Below, in pieces: positions 8,064-16,200 of a DNA stretch of 29,075 nucleotides. The notes below the pieces were generated by a model. That model was given only the letters and a program-made list of their open reading frames with translations. It did not search any database and had not been told where the DNA came from. The stretch covers positions 1 to 29,075 of IMG/VR virus record IMGVR_UViG_3300046010_000953. The stretch is one strand, 5' to 3'. The DNA comes from a virus. The position numbers and the translations under genes were made by a program. Within the stretch, counting starts at the first letter, position 1; each line of letters opens with the position of its first letter.

Positions 8064-9155
8064 ATGGAAATCAAAGTAAGAGATTTGGGAGCGACCGAAT
8101 CAAAAAGCGTTCAAGAAGTTGAACAACAATTATTAGATGAACATCAACAACAACTAGAAGGAACTCAAGAGCCCCCTATAGAAGTTGTAGATGAACCGAC
8201 ACCAACACCTGCTCAGCCTGAAGAGATTGAGTTAGATGATGATAAAGTTCTTTCATATTTAGGTAAGCGATATGGTCGCGAGCTCAAGTCCTTTGATGAC
8301 TTGGCATCTCAAAGAGATGAGCAAGAGGAAATGGATGAGGAGGTTAAGACCTATCTTAAGTACAAAAAAGAAACAGGGCGTGGTTTTGAAGACTTTAAGG
8401 AGTTGAACAAAGACTACGATTCTATGAATGAAGACGACTTGCTTCGTAAATTCTACTTGTCTACACAAGAGGGATTAGATGATGATGACGTCGATGTACT
8501 ATTAGATGAGTTTTTCTACGACGAAGACTACGATGATGAGTCAGCAGTTAAAAAGACAAAACTCAAAAAGAAAAAGGCTGTTAATGAGGCAAAGAAATTC
8601 TTTAACGACCAAAAAGAGAAATACAGAGTTCCGCTTGAGTCAAGCACGAGCTCTTCTCCTAAAGTCGATTTAGAAGAGTATGAGTCTTATAAACAATATA
8701 TGTCGGAAGCTAAAAGCCTCGAGGAGGAAAATATGCGTAAAGCCGAATGGTTTCAGCAAAAGACTGAAGAGTTATTCAGCGGTGAGTTCAAAGGTTTTGA
8801 TTTTACTGTTGATGACAAAAAATTCACCTTTATGCCTGCAGACCGCGAGGAGATAAAAAAGATTCAAAGTAATCCATACAGCTTTATCACGAAGTATTTG
8901 GATGACAACGGATTGATGAAAGACGCAGCAGGATACCACAGGTCTTTAGCAATGGCAATGAACCCTGAGCGCTTCGCTAAGTTCTTTTATGAGCAAGGCC
9001 AAGCAGATGCAACGGATGACTTGAGTCGTAAGATTAAAAATGTAAATATGTCTGAGAGGAGAGCGCCTGAGAGCATTGGCAATGGGGAAATGAAAATTAG
9101 AGCAGTAAACCCTGATTCGGGTAGCAAGCTCAAAATTGTAAGTAGAAAAAATTAA
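8064..9155 (+). CDS. Scaffold-like capsid assembly protein
   Basis: A 363-residue, strongly acidic, helical protein between portal and major capsid genes, where scaffold proteins usually lie. Residues 1-70 are Gln/Glu-rich with a Pro/Thr linker (PTPTPAQPEEIELDDDK). A highly acidic middle follows (about 115-170, DDDDVDVLLDEFFYDEDYDDE). The section to about 300 is helical and charged, including a Ser-rich patch near 195. The last ~50 residues are basic (SERRAPE... SKLKIVSRKN), as expected for a capsid-binding scaffold tail. No protease motif is visible in or near the gene, so how a scaffold would leave is unclear. It ends in tandem stops TAATAA. The call is from position and composition. Confidence 0.65.
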   Translation: MEIKVRDLGATESKSVQEVEQQLLDEHQQQLEGTQEPPIEVVDEPTPTPAQPEEIELDDDKVLSYLGKRYGRELKSFDDLASQRDEQEEMDEEVKTYLKYKKETGRGFEDFKELNKDYDSMNEDDLLRKFYLSTQEGLDDDDVDVLLDEFFYDEDYDDESAVKKTKLKKKKAVNEAKKFFNDQKEKYRVPLESSTSSSPKVDLEEYESYKQYMSEAKSLEEENMRKAEWFQQKTEELFSGEFKGFDFTVDDKKFTFMPADREEIKKIQSNPYSFITKYLDDNGLMKDAAGYHRSLAMAMNPERFAKFFYEQGQADATDDLSRKIKNVNMSERRAPESIGNGEMKIRAVNPDSGSKLKIVSRKN

Positions 9156-9158
9156 TAA

Positions 9159-9177
9159 CTAACAAAAACACAAAACA
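9159..9177 (+). promoter_or_regulatory. A/C-rich translation leader of the capsid gene
   Basis: The 19 bases before the capsid ATG consist almost only of A and C (CTAACAAAAACACAAAACA), with no G and no Shine-Dalgarno sequence. Unstructured A-rich leaders are the known mark of strong translation starts in Bacteroidota. This fits the capsid protein being the most abundant product of the window. Confidence 0.55.
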
Positions 9178-10599
9178 ATGCCAGTTTTATCAACCCCCGG
9201 GTTTAATTTGCAGCCAAATGCTCAACAAGTAGCATTGCAAACAAACTACATTACTAACTTCGACTTCTTGAATCAGTATCTTCCTGATACTTACGAGAAG
9301 GAATTTGAGCGTTACGGAAATCGTACTGTATCTTCATTCTTACGAATGGTAGGTGCTGAGATGCCGTCTAACTCAGATATGATTAAGTGGACTGAACAAG
9401 GTCGTCTACACACTAAATACACTAACTGTAACGCTAACTCAGCTATTACATCTGATACAGCTACAATCACAGTTAACGACGTATTGATTCCAACTGCTTC
9501 AGGTAAGCCAATCGCTATCCGCGTAGGACAAACAATCAACGTTTCTGACAACGCTACAGGTGTTTCTAACAAAGCTATCGTAACTGCTGTTAACACTACT
9601 ACAGGTGTTATTGACGTTGCTTACTACGAAGCTGCAGGTCAAGCTTTTGCTATTAACTCAACTGTTACCATCTTTATCTATGGTTCTGAGTTTAAAAAAG
9701 GTACTAACGGAATGGTTGGTTCTTTGGAAGCTGATGACGATTTCTTCTCTAACAGCCCAATCATCCTTAAGGATAAGTATGCTGTTAACGGTTCTGACAT
9801 GGCTCAAATTGGTTGGGTTGAAGTAACCACTGAGAATGGCGCTACAGGTTACCTTTGGTACTTGAAGTCTGAGCACGAAACTCGTCTTCGCTTTGATGAC
9901 TACCTCGAAACATCTATGATTGAAGCTGTTCCTGCTGCTTCAGGTTCAGGTGCTGTAGGTGCAGGTTTCAAAGGTTCTGAAGGTGTATTCTACGCAGTAA
10001 ACACTCGTGGTAACGTGTTTGGTGGTGGTATTCCATCTAACATGGGTGACTTTGACACCATCCTCCAACGTTTGGATAAGCAAGGTGCTATCGAAGAGAA
10101 CGTATTGTTCTTAAATCGTGCATTTAGCTTGAACGTAGATGACATCCTTGCATCTCAAAACTCTTACGGTGCTAGTGGTACTTCTTACGGTTTGTTTGAC
10201 AACGATAAGGATATGGCTTTGAACCTTGGTTTCACAGGTTTCCGTCGTGGTTCTTACGACTTCTACAAGTCAGATTGGAAATACCTTAACGACCCAACAA
10301 TGCGTGGTGGCCTTCCTACAGGCGCTGCTGCCGTAGGTACTATTACAGGTATGTTGGTTCCTGCAGGTTCTACAACTGTTTACGACCAAGTACTTGGTAA
10401 AAACGCTAAGCGTCCGTTCTTACACGTTCGTTACCGTGCTACTGAGGCTGAGAATCGTCGTTACAAGACTTGGATTACAGGTTCTGCCGGTGGTGCTGCT
10501 ACTAGCGACCTCGATGCAATGGAAGTTAACTTCTTATCTGAGCGTGCTGTATGTACACTTGGTGCGAACAACTTCTTCTTGTTCCGTTACGGTGCATAA
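9178..10599 (+). CDS. Major capsid protein
   Basis: A 473-residue protein expected to form the HK97-fold head shell. It follows the scaffold-like gene, and its C-terminal block at 410-473 (AKRPFLHVRYRATEAENRRY..., ending SERAVCTLGANNFFLFRYGA) resembles, from memory, the ending of capsid proteins in crAss-like and related phages. Residues ~1-80 hold the N-terminal arm (GFNLQPNAQQVALQTNYI). A segment at about 85-170 is rich in Thr/Val beta strands (TATITVNDVLIP... STVTIFIYG) and looks like an inserted surface domain. Codon choice differs from the neighbours: mostly AAC, TTC, TAC, GGT, CGT, GCT and TCT, as in very highly expressed genes. An A-rich leader precedes it and a strong terminator follows 20 bases after the stop. 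Confidence 0.88.
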   Translation: MPVLSTPGFNLQPNAQQVALQTNYITNFDFLNQYLPDTYEKEFERYGNRTVSSFLRMVGAEMPSNSDMIKWTEQGRLHTKYTNCNANSAITSDTATITVNDVLIPTASGKPIAIRVGQTINVSDNATGVSNKAIVTAVNTTTGVIDVAYYEAAGQAFAINSTVTIFIYGSEFKKGTNGMVGSLEADDDFFSNSPIILKDKYAVNGSDMAQIGWVEVTTENGATGYLWYLKSEHETRLRFDDYLETSMIEAVPAASGSGAVGAGFKGSEGVFYAVNTRGNVFGGGIPSNMGDFDTILQRLDKQGAIEENVLFLNRAFSLNVDDILASQNSYGASGTSYGLFDNDKDMALNLGFTGFRRGSYDFYKSDWKYLNDPTMRGGLPTGAAAVGTITGMLVPAGSTTVYDQVLGKNAKRPFLHVRYRATEAENRRYKTWITGSAGGAATSDLDAMEVNFLSERAVCTLGANNFFLFRYGA

Positions 10600-10618
10600 T
10601 CAATAGGATTAATAAAAT

Positions 10619-10651
10619 GGGGGGTGTCTTCAAAGACACTCCCCTATTTTT
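10619..10651 (+). terminator. Rho-independent terminator after the capsid gene (repeat copy 2)
   Basis: An 11-base-pair stem, with one G-T wobble, joins GGGGGGTGTCT (10619-10629) to AGACACTCCCC (10634-10644) around a TCAA loop. TATTTTT follows. It should end or attenuate transcripts after the capsid gene. Its core GTGTCTTCAAAGACAC (10624-10639) is identical to sequences inside terL and inside the giant 3' gene, here extended by a G-C clamp. Confidence 0.88.
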
Positions 10652-10674
10652 AAAGTTTAATTATATCAAATAAA

Positions 10675-11433
10675 ATGAAAGCAACACAAAAACCAATTAG
10701 CGTAAATAAAATTTACAAGCTTAAGAATGATGCAGCTCCGCTATCATTCATTTTACCATCTCGAGGAACTGACCGATACCCATTACTTTGGTGGGATGAA
10801 GAGAATGGTATCAACCGAGAAATCCGCTACGCGGTAAATCAAAAAAGCCCATTTCAAGATGAGCAAGATGGCAATGCAATTGTAGAGCCAATTATCTTTG
10901 AGGATGGATTTTTAAGTGTCCCAAAAACAAATCCTGTTTTACAGCAGTTCTTGAATTATCATCCACTTAATAATATTTCTTTTGAAGAGATTAACTTTGA
11001 GAAGGATGCGTCTAAAGAACTAGAGATAATCAATCACGAGGTTGATGCCTTGATTCGTGCTAAAGAGCTTACCGTTGACCAAATGGAGACTGTATACAGA
11101 ATCCTATTTAACGTTAGTCCTGATAAGATTACAACAGCAGAGATGAAACGCGACATCTTGGTATTTGCCAAGAATGAGCCGGTAAACTTTGTTAATCTAC
11201 TTGACGACCCAATGTTAAACACTCAGTCAACAGTACAAATATTCTTTGAGAAAAGACTTCTTGTATTCAAGAATCAAAATAAAGAGATTTGGTTTAACAC
11301 ACCATCTAACAAAAAGAAGATGATGAATGTACCATTTGGTGCAGACCCATACGCAGAGCTTGTCGAGCACTTCACATCTAAAGAAGGTCTAGACGCATTA
11401 AAAATGTTAGAGAGCAATTTGGAGTTAATGTAA
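10675..11433 (+). CDS. Conserved structural-module protein, function unknown
   Basis: A 252-residue protein located between capsid and connector genes. Residues ~28-66 hold a distinctive aromatic and charged block (PSRGTDRYPLLWWDEENGIN, then REIRYAVNQKSPFQDEQDG). The middle is helical and acidic, and residues ~195-235 carry KRLLVFKNQNKEIWFNTPSNKKKMMNVPFG. I recall similar proteins next to capsid genes of uncultured Bacteroidota phages, with no assigned role. Candidates are an auxiliary head protein or an internal regulator; nothing in the sequence decides. It begins 23 bases after the capsid terminator, with no promoter box in between, so its expression probably depends on read-through. Its last codons contain the -33 element of the next promoter. 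Confidence 0.7.
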   Translation: MKATQKPISVNKIYKLKNDAAPLSFILPSRGTDRYPLLWWDEENGINREIRYAVNQKSPFQDEQDGNAIVEPIIFEDGFLSVPKTNPVLQQFLNYHPLNNISFEEINFEKDASKELEIINHEVDALIRAKELTVDQMETVYRILFNVSPDKITTAEMKRDILVFAKNEPVNFVNLLDDPMLNTQSTVQIFFEKRLLVFKNQNKEIWFNTPSNKKKMMNVPFGADPYAELVEHFTSKEGLDALKMLESNLELM

Positions 11434-11449
11434 TTACTTCATATATTTG
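11418..11449 (+). promoter_or_regulatory. Complete Bacteroidota promoter TTTG-N20-TATATTTG
   Basis: A -33 TTTG (11418-11421) and a -7 TATATTTG (11442-11449) lie 20 bases apart, inside the usual spacing range. The -33 box sits within the 3' end of the preceding gene. Transcription should begin near 11455. No start codon follows before the terminator at 11495, so the transcript would be non-coding or a leader. This is the best full promoter in the window. Confidence 0.7.
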
Positions 11450-11454
11450 CACAT

Positions 11455-11526
11455 CTACTTTAGCGTTTCTGAAAAGAAGTGTTCTTACCACATCAAAGGC
11501 GTCTTAATCGGGCGCCTTTTGTTTTT
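11455..11526 (+). ncRNA. Candidate ~70-nt structured small RNA or attenuated leader
   Basis: The segment is bounded by a full promoter upstream and a rho-independent terminator downstream and contains no ATG. Its 5' half folds into a hairpin at 11462-11483: nine pairs, including three G-U pairs, closed by a GAAA tetraloop. The 3' half is the terminator hairpin. It resembles a small RNA gene in layout, but I do not recognise a family. It may instead be a leader that attenuates transcription into the tail genes. The boundaries are predictions. Confidence 0.45.
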
Positions 11527-11527
11527 T
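11495..11527 (+). terminator. Rho-independent terminator before the tail module
   Basis: A seven-base-pair stem, AAAGGCG (11495-11501) with CGCCTTT (11513-11519), has an 11-base loop. It runs into TTTTGTTTTTT (11517-11527). It ends the short transcript predicted from the promoter just upstream and would also stop read-through from the preceding gene. A new promoter box begins four bases later. Confidence 0.8.
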
Positions 11528-11530
11528 ATG

Positions 11531-11538
11531 TATCTTTG
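11531..11538 (+). promoter_or_regulatory. -7 promoter box TATCTTTG before the tail module
   Basis: TATCTTTG (TAnnTTTG type) ends 14 bases before the ATG at 11553, predicting a leader of under ten bases. No good TTTG lies at the usual -33 distance, because that region is the terminator stem. Its place directly after a terminator makes it the likely start of the tail-gene transcript. Confidence 0.6.
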
Positions 11539-11552
11539 TAAAAAGGATTAAA

Positions 11553-12299
11553 ATGATTAACTCAGTAAGAAATACTGTACTCTCCGTTTTAAACAAAAAC
11601 AACTACGGGTATATATCACCATCTGACTTCAACTTGTTTGCAAAACAGGCTCAGATGGAGATTTATGAGGAGTACTATAGTAGCTATAATAAAGCAATAA
11701 ATGCAGAGAATGCTCGATTATCAGGTACAGAGTACGCTGACATCGAGAATCCCATAGCTGAGGTCTTAGAAGGCTTCTTACGCAATGATACATTAGTACA
11801 GGTTGCACCTGCTACAAATCAATACTATGTACCGTCTCTTGTGACGACAGGTTTTAACTTCTACATGATTAGTAGACTTACTTGTTTTAATGGCACTACA
11901 AGGTTAGGTGATGCGGAGAAGGTTGCTAACGCTAGGCTTTATATGCTATTGGATTCAATGCTTACAGCTCCTACTACACAATATCCTGCATACATAATTG
12001 AAAGTGACGTCATATCTGTTTATCCTGACACAATCAACGGCGTATCGTCTTTGAAGTGTTCATACTTTAGATTACCATTAGACCCTAAGTGGACTTACAT
12101 TAGCTTACCTAACGGTGAGCCTGCATTTGACCAATCACAGCCTGATTATCAGGACTTCGAGCTTCCGTTGGAAGATGAATATAAGTTGGTTATGAAAATA
12201 CTTCAGTACTGCGGTATGTCAATTAGAGAGATTCAAGTTGCACAGTATGGTATTCAGCAAGAGCAGTCTGAGAATCCTGCATTTAGCACACAACAATAA
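11553..12299 (+). CDS. Putative head-tail connector / ring protein
   Basis: A 248-residue protein, first of the tail module. The N-terminus (MINSVRNTVLSVLNKNNYGY, then ISPSDFNLFAKQAQMEIYEEYY) is helical. It resembles, from memory, a protein found next to the tubular protein gene in many Bacteroidota podoviruses. The middle is mixed, with beta strands around residues 85-170 that end in a YIIESDVISVYPDTI segment. Residues ~195-235 form a helical ending rich in Gln and Glu. It has no enzyme motif or membrane segment. A ring or adaptor between portal and tail fits the gene order. Its promoter box overlaps the end of an intergenic terminator region; six bases separate it from the next gene. Confidence 0.55.
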   Translation: MINSVRNTVLSVLNKNNYGYISPSDFNLFAKQAQMEIYEEYYSSYNKAINAENARLSGTEYADIENPIAEVLEGFLRNDTLVQVAPATNQYYVPSLVTTGFNFYMISRLTCFNGTTRLGDAEKVANARLYMLLDSMLTAPTTQYPAYIIESDVISVYPDTINGVSSLKCSYFRLPLDPKWTYISLPNGEPAFDQSQPDYQDFELPLEDEYKLVMKILQYCGMSIREIQVAQYGIQQEQSENPAFSTQQ

Positions 12300-12305
12300 T
12301 AAACC

Positions 12306-13229
12306 ATGGCATATATTTCACAATATCAATACTACGAGAATGGTGGTAACGCGCCTGAGGACGCTAATTGGGGCTCCTATCAATACGTTAGCTTAAAGGA
12401 CATTGTAAACAACTTTATGCTTATGTACTCAGGCAATCACTCATTGATTAATAATGAGGAGCGTTATAAGATTATATTTCACGCAAAGCGTGCAATTCAA
12501 GAGCTAAACTACGATGCGTTCAAGGAAATCAAGGTGCTAGAACTAAACGTTTGTGAGAAGCTCCGTTTTGTTTTACCATCTGACTACGTTAATTGGGTAC
12601 GCATTTCCTTATACAAGGATGGATGGTTACGCCCACTTAGCGAGAACATTCAAACGTTGTCATCCAAGGCTTACTTGCAGGATAATAACTGCAACATTCT
12701 ATTTGACCAAGACGGTAACGTTCTTGAGCCTCAGTACTCTGCGATTGACTTTGACAGAATTACAGGCAGCAAAAAGAGTATTTATTTAAACCCGGGTAGC
12801 CAATTTGATGGGCAAGAGGGGTGGTTTATTGATGGCAATTGGTATTTCGACTACGGAATCTCTGCGCGCTTTGGTTTAAATACTGAAACAGCAAACTTCA
12901 ATCCTACTTTTAATGTAGATAAAAAAGCAGGTGTAATTAACTTCTCCTCAGACATGGCAGGTGAGTTGTGCATCCTTGAGTATATCTCTGATGGTATGGA
13001 GAATGGAGACGATAGCTTGGTAACTGTAAACAAGTTATTTGAGAAGTATGTTTATGCATACATTATGTATGAGATACTTAACTCAAAACTTGGTGTTCAG
13101 GAGTACATCATAATGAGAGCTCGAAAGGAAAAGACTGCATTATTACGTAATGCTAAAATTAGAATCAGTAATATACATCCGGGTAGACTTCTAATGAATC
13201 TTCGTGGTATGGATAAGATTATGAAGTAG
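12306..13229 (+). CDS. Tail tubular protein A-like adaptor
   Basis: A 307-residue protein that resembles the T7 gp11 / P22 gp4 type of adaptor, which docks below the portal and carries the nozzle. The characteristic opening is YVSLKDIVNNFMLMYSGNHS (about 27-46), followed by AKRAIQELNYD (helical) and LRFVLPSDYVNWVRISL (about 87-103). The last section is a long helical stretch (KYVYAYIMYEILNSK... MRARKEKTALLRNAKIRI) and an NIHPGRLLM tail. The match is to a pattern I recall from many environmental podoviruses. It is followed after one base by the nozzle gene, the usual pairing of the two proteins. Confidence 0.65.
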   Translation: MAYISQYQYYENGGNAPEDANWGSYQYVSLKDIVNNFMLMYSGNHSLINNEERYKIIFHAKRAIQELNYDAFKEIKVLELNVCEKLRFVLPSDYVNWVRISLYKDGWLRPLSENIQTLSSKAYLQDNNCNILFDQDGNVLEPQYSAIDFDRITGSKKSIYLNPGSQFDGQEGWFIDGNWYFDYGISARFGLNTETANFNPTFNVDKKAGVINFSSDMAGELCILEYISDGMENGDDSLVTVNKLFEKYVYAYIMYEILNSKLGVQEYIIMRARKEKTALLRNAKIRISNIHPGRLLMNLRGMDKIMK

Positions 13230-13230
13230 T

Positions 13231-16200
13231 ATGGCTAATCTTACAAGAAACTTTAATGCAGGTAAAATGAACAAAGTCGTCGATGAGCGACTTGTTCCCG
13301 ATGGTCAGTACATTGATGCGCTTAACGTGCGCATGGGTTCTACCGAAGAAAAAAGCATCGGCGCTATTGAGAACACAAAGGGTAATTTAAAATTAACCTC
13401 TTTGATTTACATAGACGGTACTCCATTGAGTACTGACGCTAGAGCAATTGGTGCTTTTGAGGATGGCTCATTAGAAACCGTGTATTGGTTTGTGCATGAC
13501 CCTAATTTTACTGTAGGGGCTACGGGTAAACTTGACTTAGTTGTTTCTTTTAATGTACTCACAAACATACTTACGTATCACGTTATTAGTATTGACGATG
13601 GAAGTGGTGTAAATACGACTCTAAACTTTAATCCTGAATACGTAATTACAGCGGTCAACAAAATTGACGACTTGTTGTTTTGGTCGGATGATTACAACCC
13701 TCCTAGATTTATTAATGTAAAGGAGAACTATCCAAATCCATCTCCTACAAATGTAGATTACTACGTGGCATTGCCGCCTGCTCCATTAGCTCCACACCCT
13801 GAGATTTTATTAGAGCGTCTACAGGTTATTAAGAAACCACCGATGAGTTCTCCGGAGATTCAACTTGCAAATGCACCGGGTCAAGAGAACTTCTTGGAAG
13901 AGAACTTTATTTGTTTTGCGTATCGATATAGATATGCTGACAACCAATACTCCGCTATATCTCAATTCAGTGAGCCTGCATTTATACCACAGGAATTTAG
14001 CTTTAGCAATGACAGCTATTTAAATAACGGTATGATTAACGAGTTTAACTCTGTTGACATAACATATAATACAGGAGGGCCATTGGTAGTTGGTATTGAC
14101 CTTATCTTCAAGGATATGGACAATAATGTTATTAAGATAATTGAGAAGTTAGATAAGTCAAAACTTGGTCTTTCAGATAACACAAACTACACATACAACT
14201 TTACCAATAGCAAGATATTTACCGTACTTCCTGACTACGAGATTTTAAGGTTGTACGACAACGTACCTCTTTTGGCTAAAGCCCAAACAATAATGGGGAA
14301 TCGTCTAATGTATGGAAATTATTTAGAAGGATACGACCTACTTGATAAATTTGGTCAACCTGTAAAGTTTGAGTACTACACATCATTAAAGACTGAGGAA
14401 ATTGGATTAACTGATGTAGCTAATACAAAGTCATCAGGTGACTACACCATAAATGGAGCAGTGTCAATTACTGATGCGGTATTAGATTTAGATTTAACAG
14501 GTGTTCCATTAACAGAAGGTTCTGTATTAAACATAGATTTCAATTTAACTCATGCTGCGTTTTCAGGAAGTACACCTTATCCTACTCAAACAAATAGTAA
14601 TGTAGACATATCGTTTACTTATTATTTGCCATCTACGTTTGCATCTGTAGCAGATATGGTAGCTGATAGTTCATTTATAGATGCTGTAGGGACTATTGCA
14701 AATATTCAAACCCTTCCTAACGCTTGCTTAGGTACTACGCTATCAGACGCATACAACTGCGCCATGAATCAAAACTTGGATACATATACTAAATACACAA
14801 GTGGTATAAACACTGCTAACTTATTAGTATCAGCAACATCTGTTGGAAATATAATATCATTTCAGTTTCCTGCAATGGTTTACGTTGATAACACAGTGTC
14901 CCCAACTTATTCTGTATATGAGTACATGAAGGTAGTGTTGGCAGAGTGTGCTTTTCAATCAATATCTCAAAATCAAAGCCTACATAGTAATCGAGATTAC
15001 GAGATTGCTATTGTTTATATGGATGATTTTGGTCGTTCTACTACTGCATTAGTTAGCGAGCTAAACACAGAGCACGTTCCATGTTCAAATTCAGATACAA
15101 AGAATAGTATTCTTGTAACTATTCCTTATGAGCAAATAGCACCATATTGGGCTACTAAGTATAAGTTTGTAATCAAGCCTAATACTGAAAATTACGAGAC
15201 TATTTACAGTAGCATATTTTTTGTTGACCCTCAAACAAGCAATGTATACTTCTTGCTAGAAGGTGAAAACTCAAGGAAGGTTGAGGTAGGTGATAGACTT
15301 ATTGTTAAAAGAGATTCATCAGGTCCTGTTGACAATTGTGCTTATGCAACTGTATTAGATAAGCAATCAGAAGCTGATAACTTTTTAATTATTCCAAGCC
15401 CTGCTGTTCCATCTACTAATATACCTGTTCCGGGTGGTGTTTATATGAAAATAAAACCAAATAGCTTTAGCGCTGTTTTTAATGAAAATTCTTATATATC
15501 ACCCGGATTAGAATCTTATACTGCTTTAGTTAGTGATTTTTATGCAACAGTGGGATATAATATGAATATAAAAGACCCTTCATCTCCGGGTAATTATATT
15601 GATTATGATGTCCCGCAAGGAACAATTATTAAACTATACTTTAACTTTTATAGAGGTGAAGAAGGAAATAGTCAAACAAATTGTGAGGCTCGTATTTATG
15701 AATTAGAAGTAACATTAGTATCTCAAGCCAATTACGCAAATATGTATGATTGGTTTATAGGAGACAATGTTGCAAGTATATTAGATAATGGAACATCTTG
15801 GGTAGGACCTGATAATAATCCTACTACAAATTGTCCTATACAGAATATATTTAATCCAACTCTTATTTTATCTTCAGGATTTATAGCAAACGGACAATGG
15901 CCGGGAACATCAACTACTCAACCTACTACTTGTATTAACTATTATCAATTCGTTAGAAATACTAGTAATAACAGACTTCAATTATTTGTATCAGGTCCTG
16001 CAAAATGTGGAACAAAAAAATCAACTGTTGAGGTTAATATTGAGATTTACAGAGCCGATTCGTTATTTGTTTTTGAAACTGAACCTGCTGATTCATTACC
16101 TGATGTGTTTTTTGAAAATAATCTATCATTTGATATTAACACCCAAGGTGAGCATCAAGGTAACATTGCAAATCAAAACTTTACATTAGGAACACCTGCT

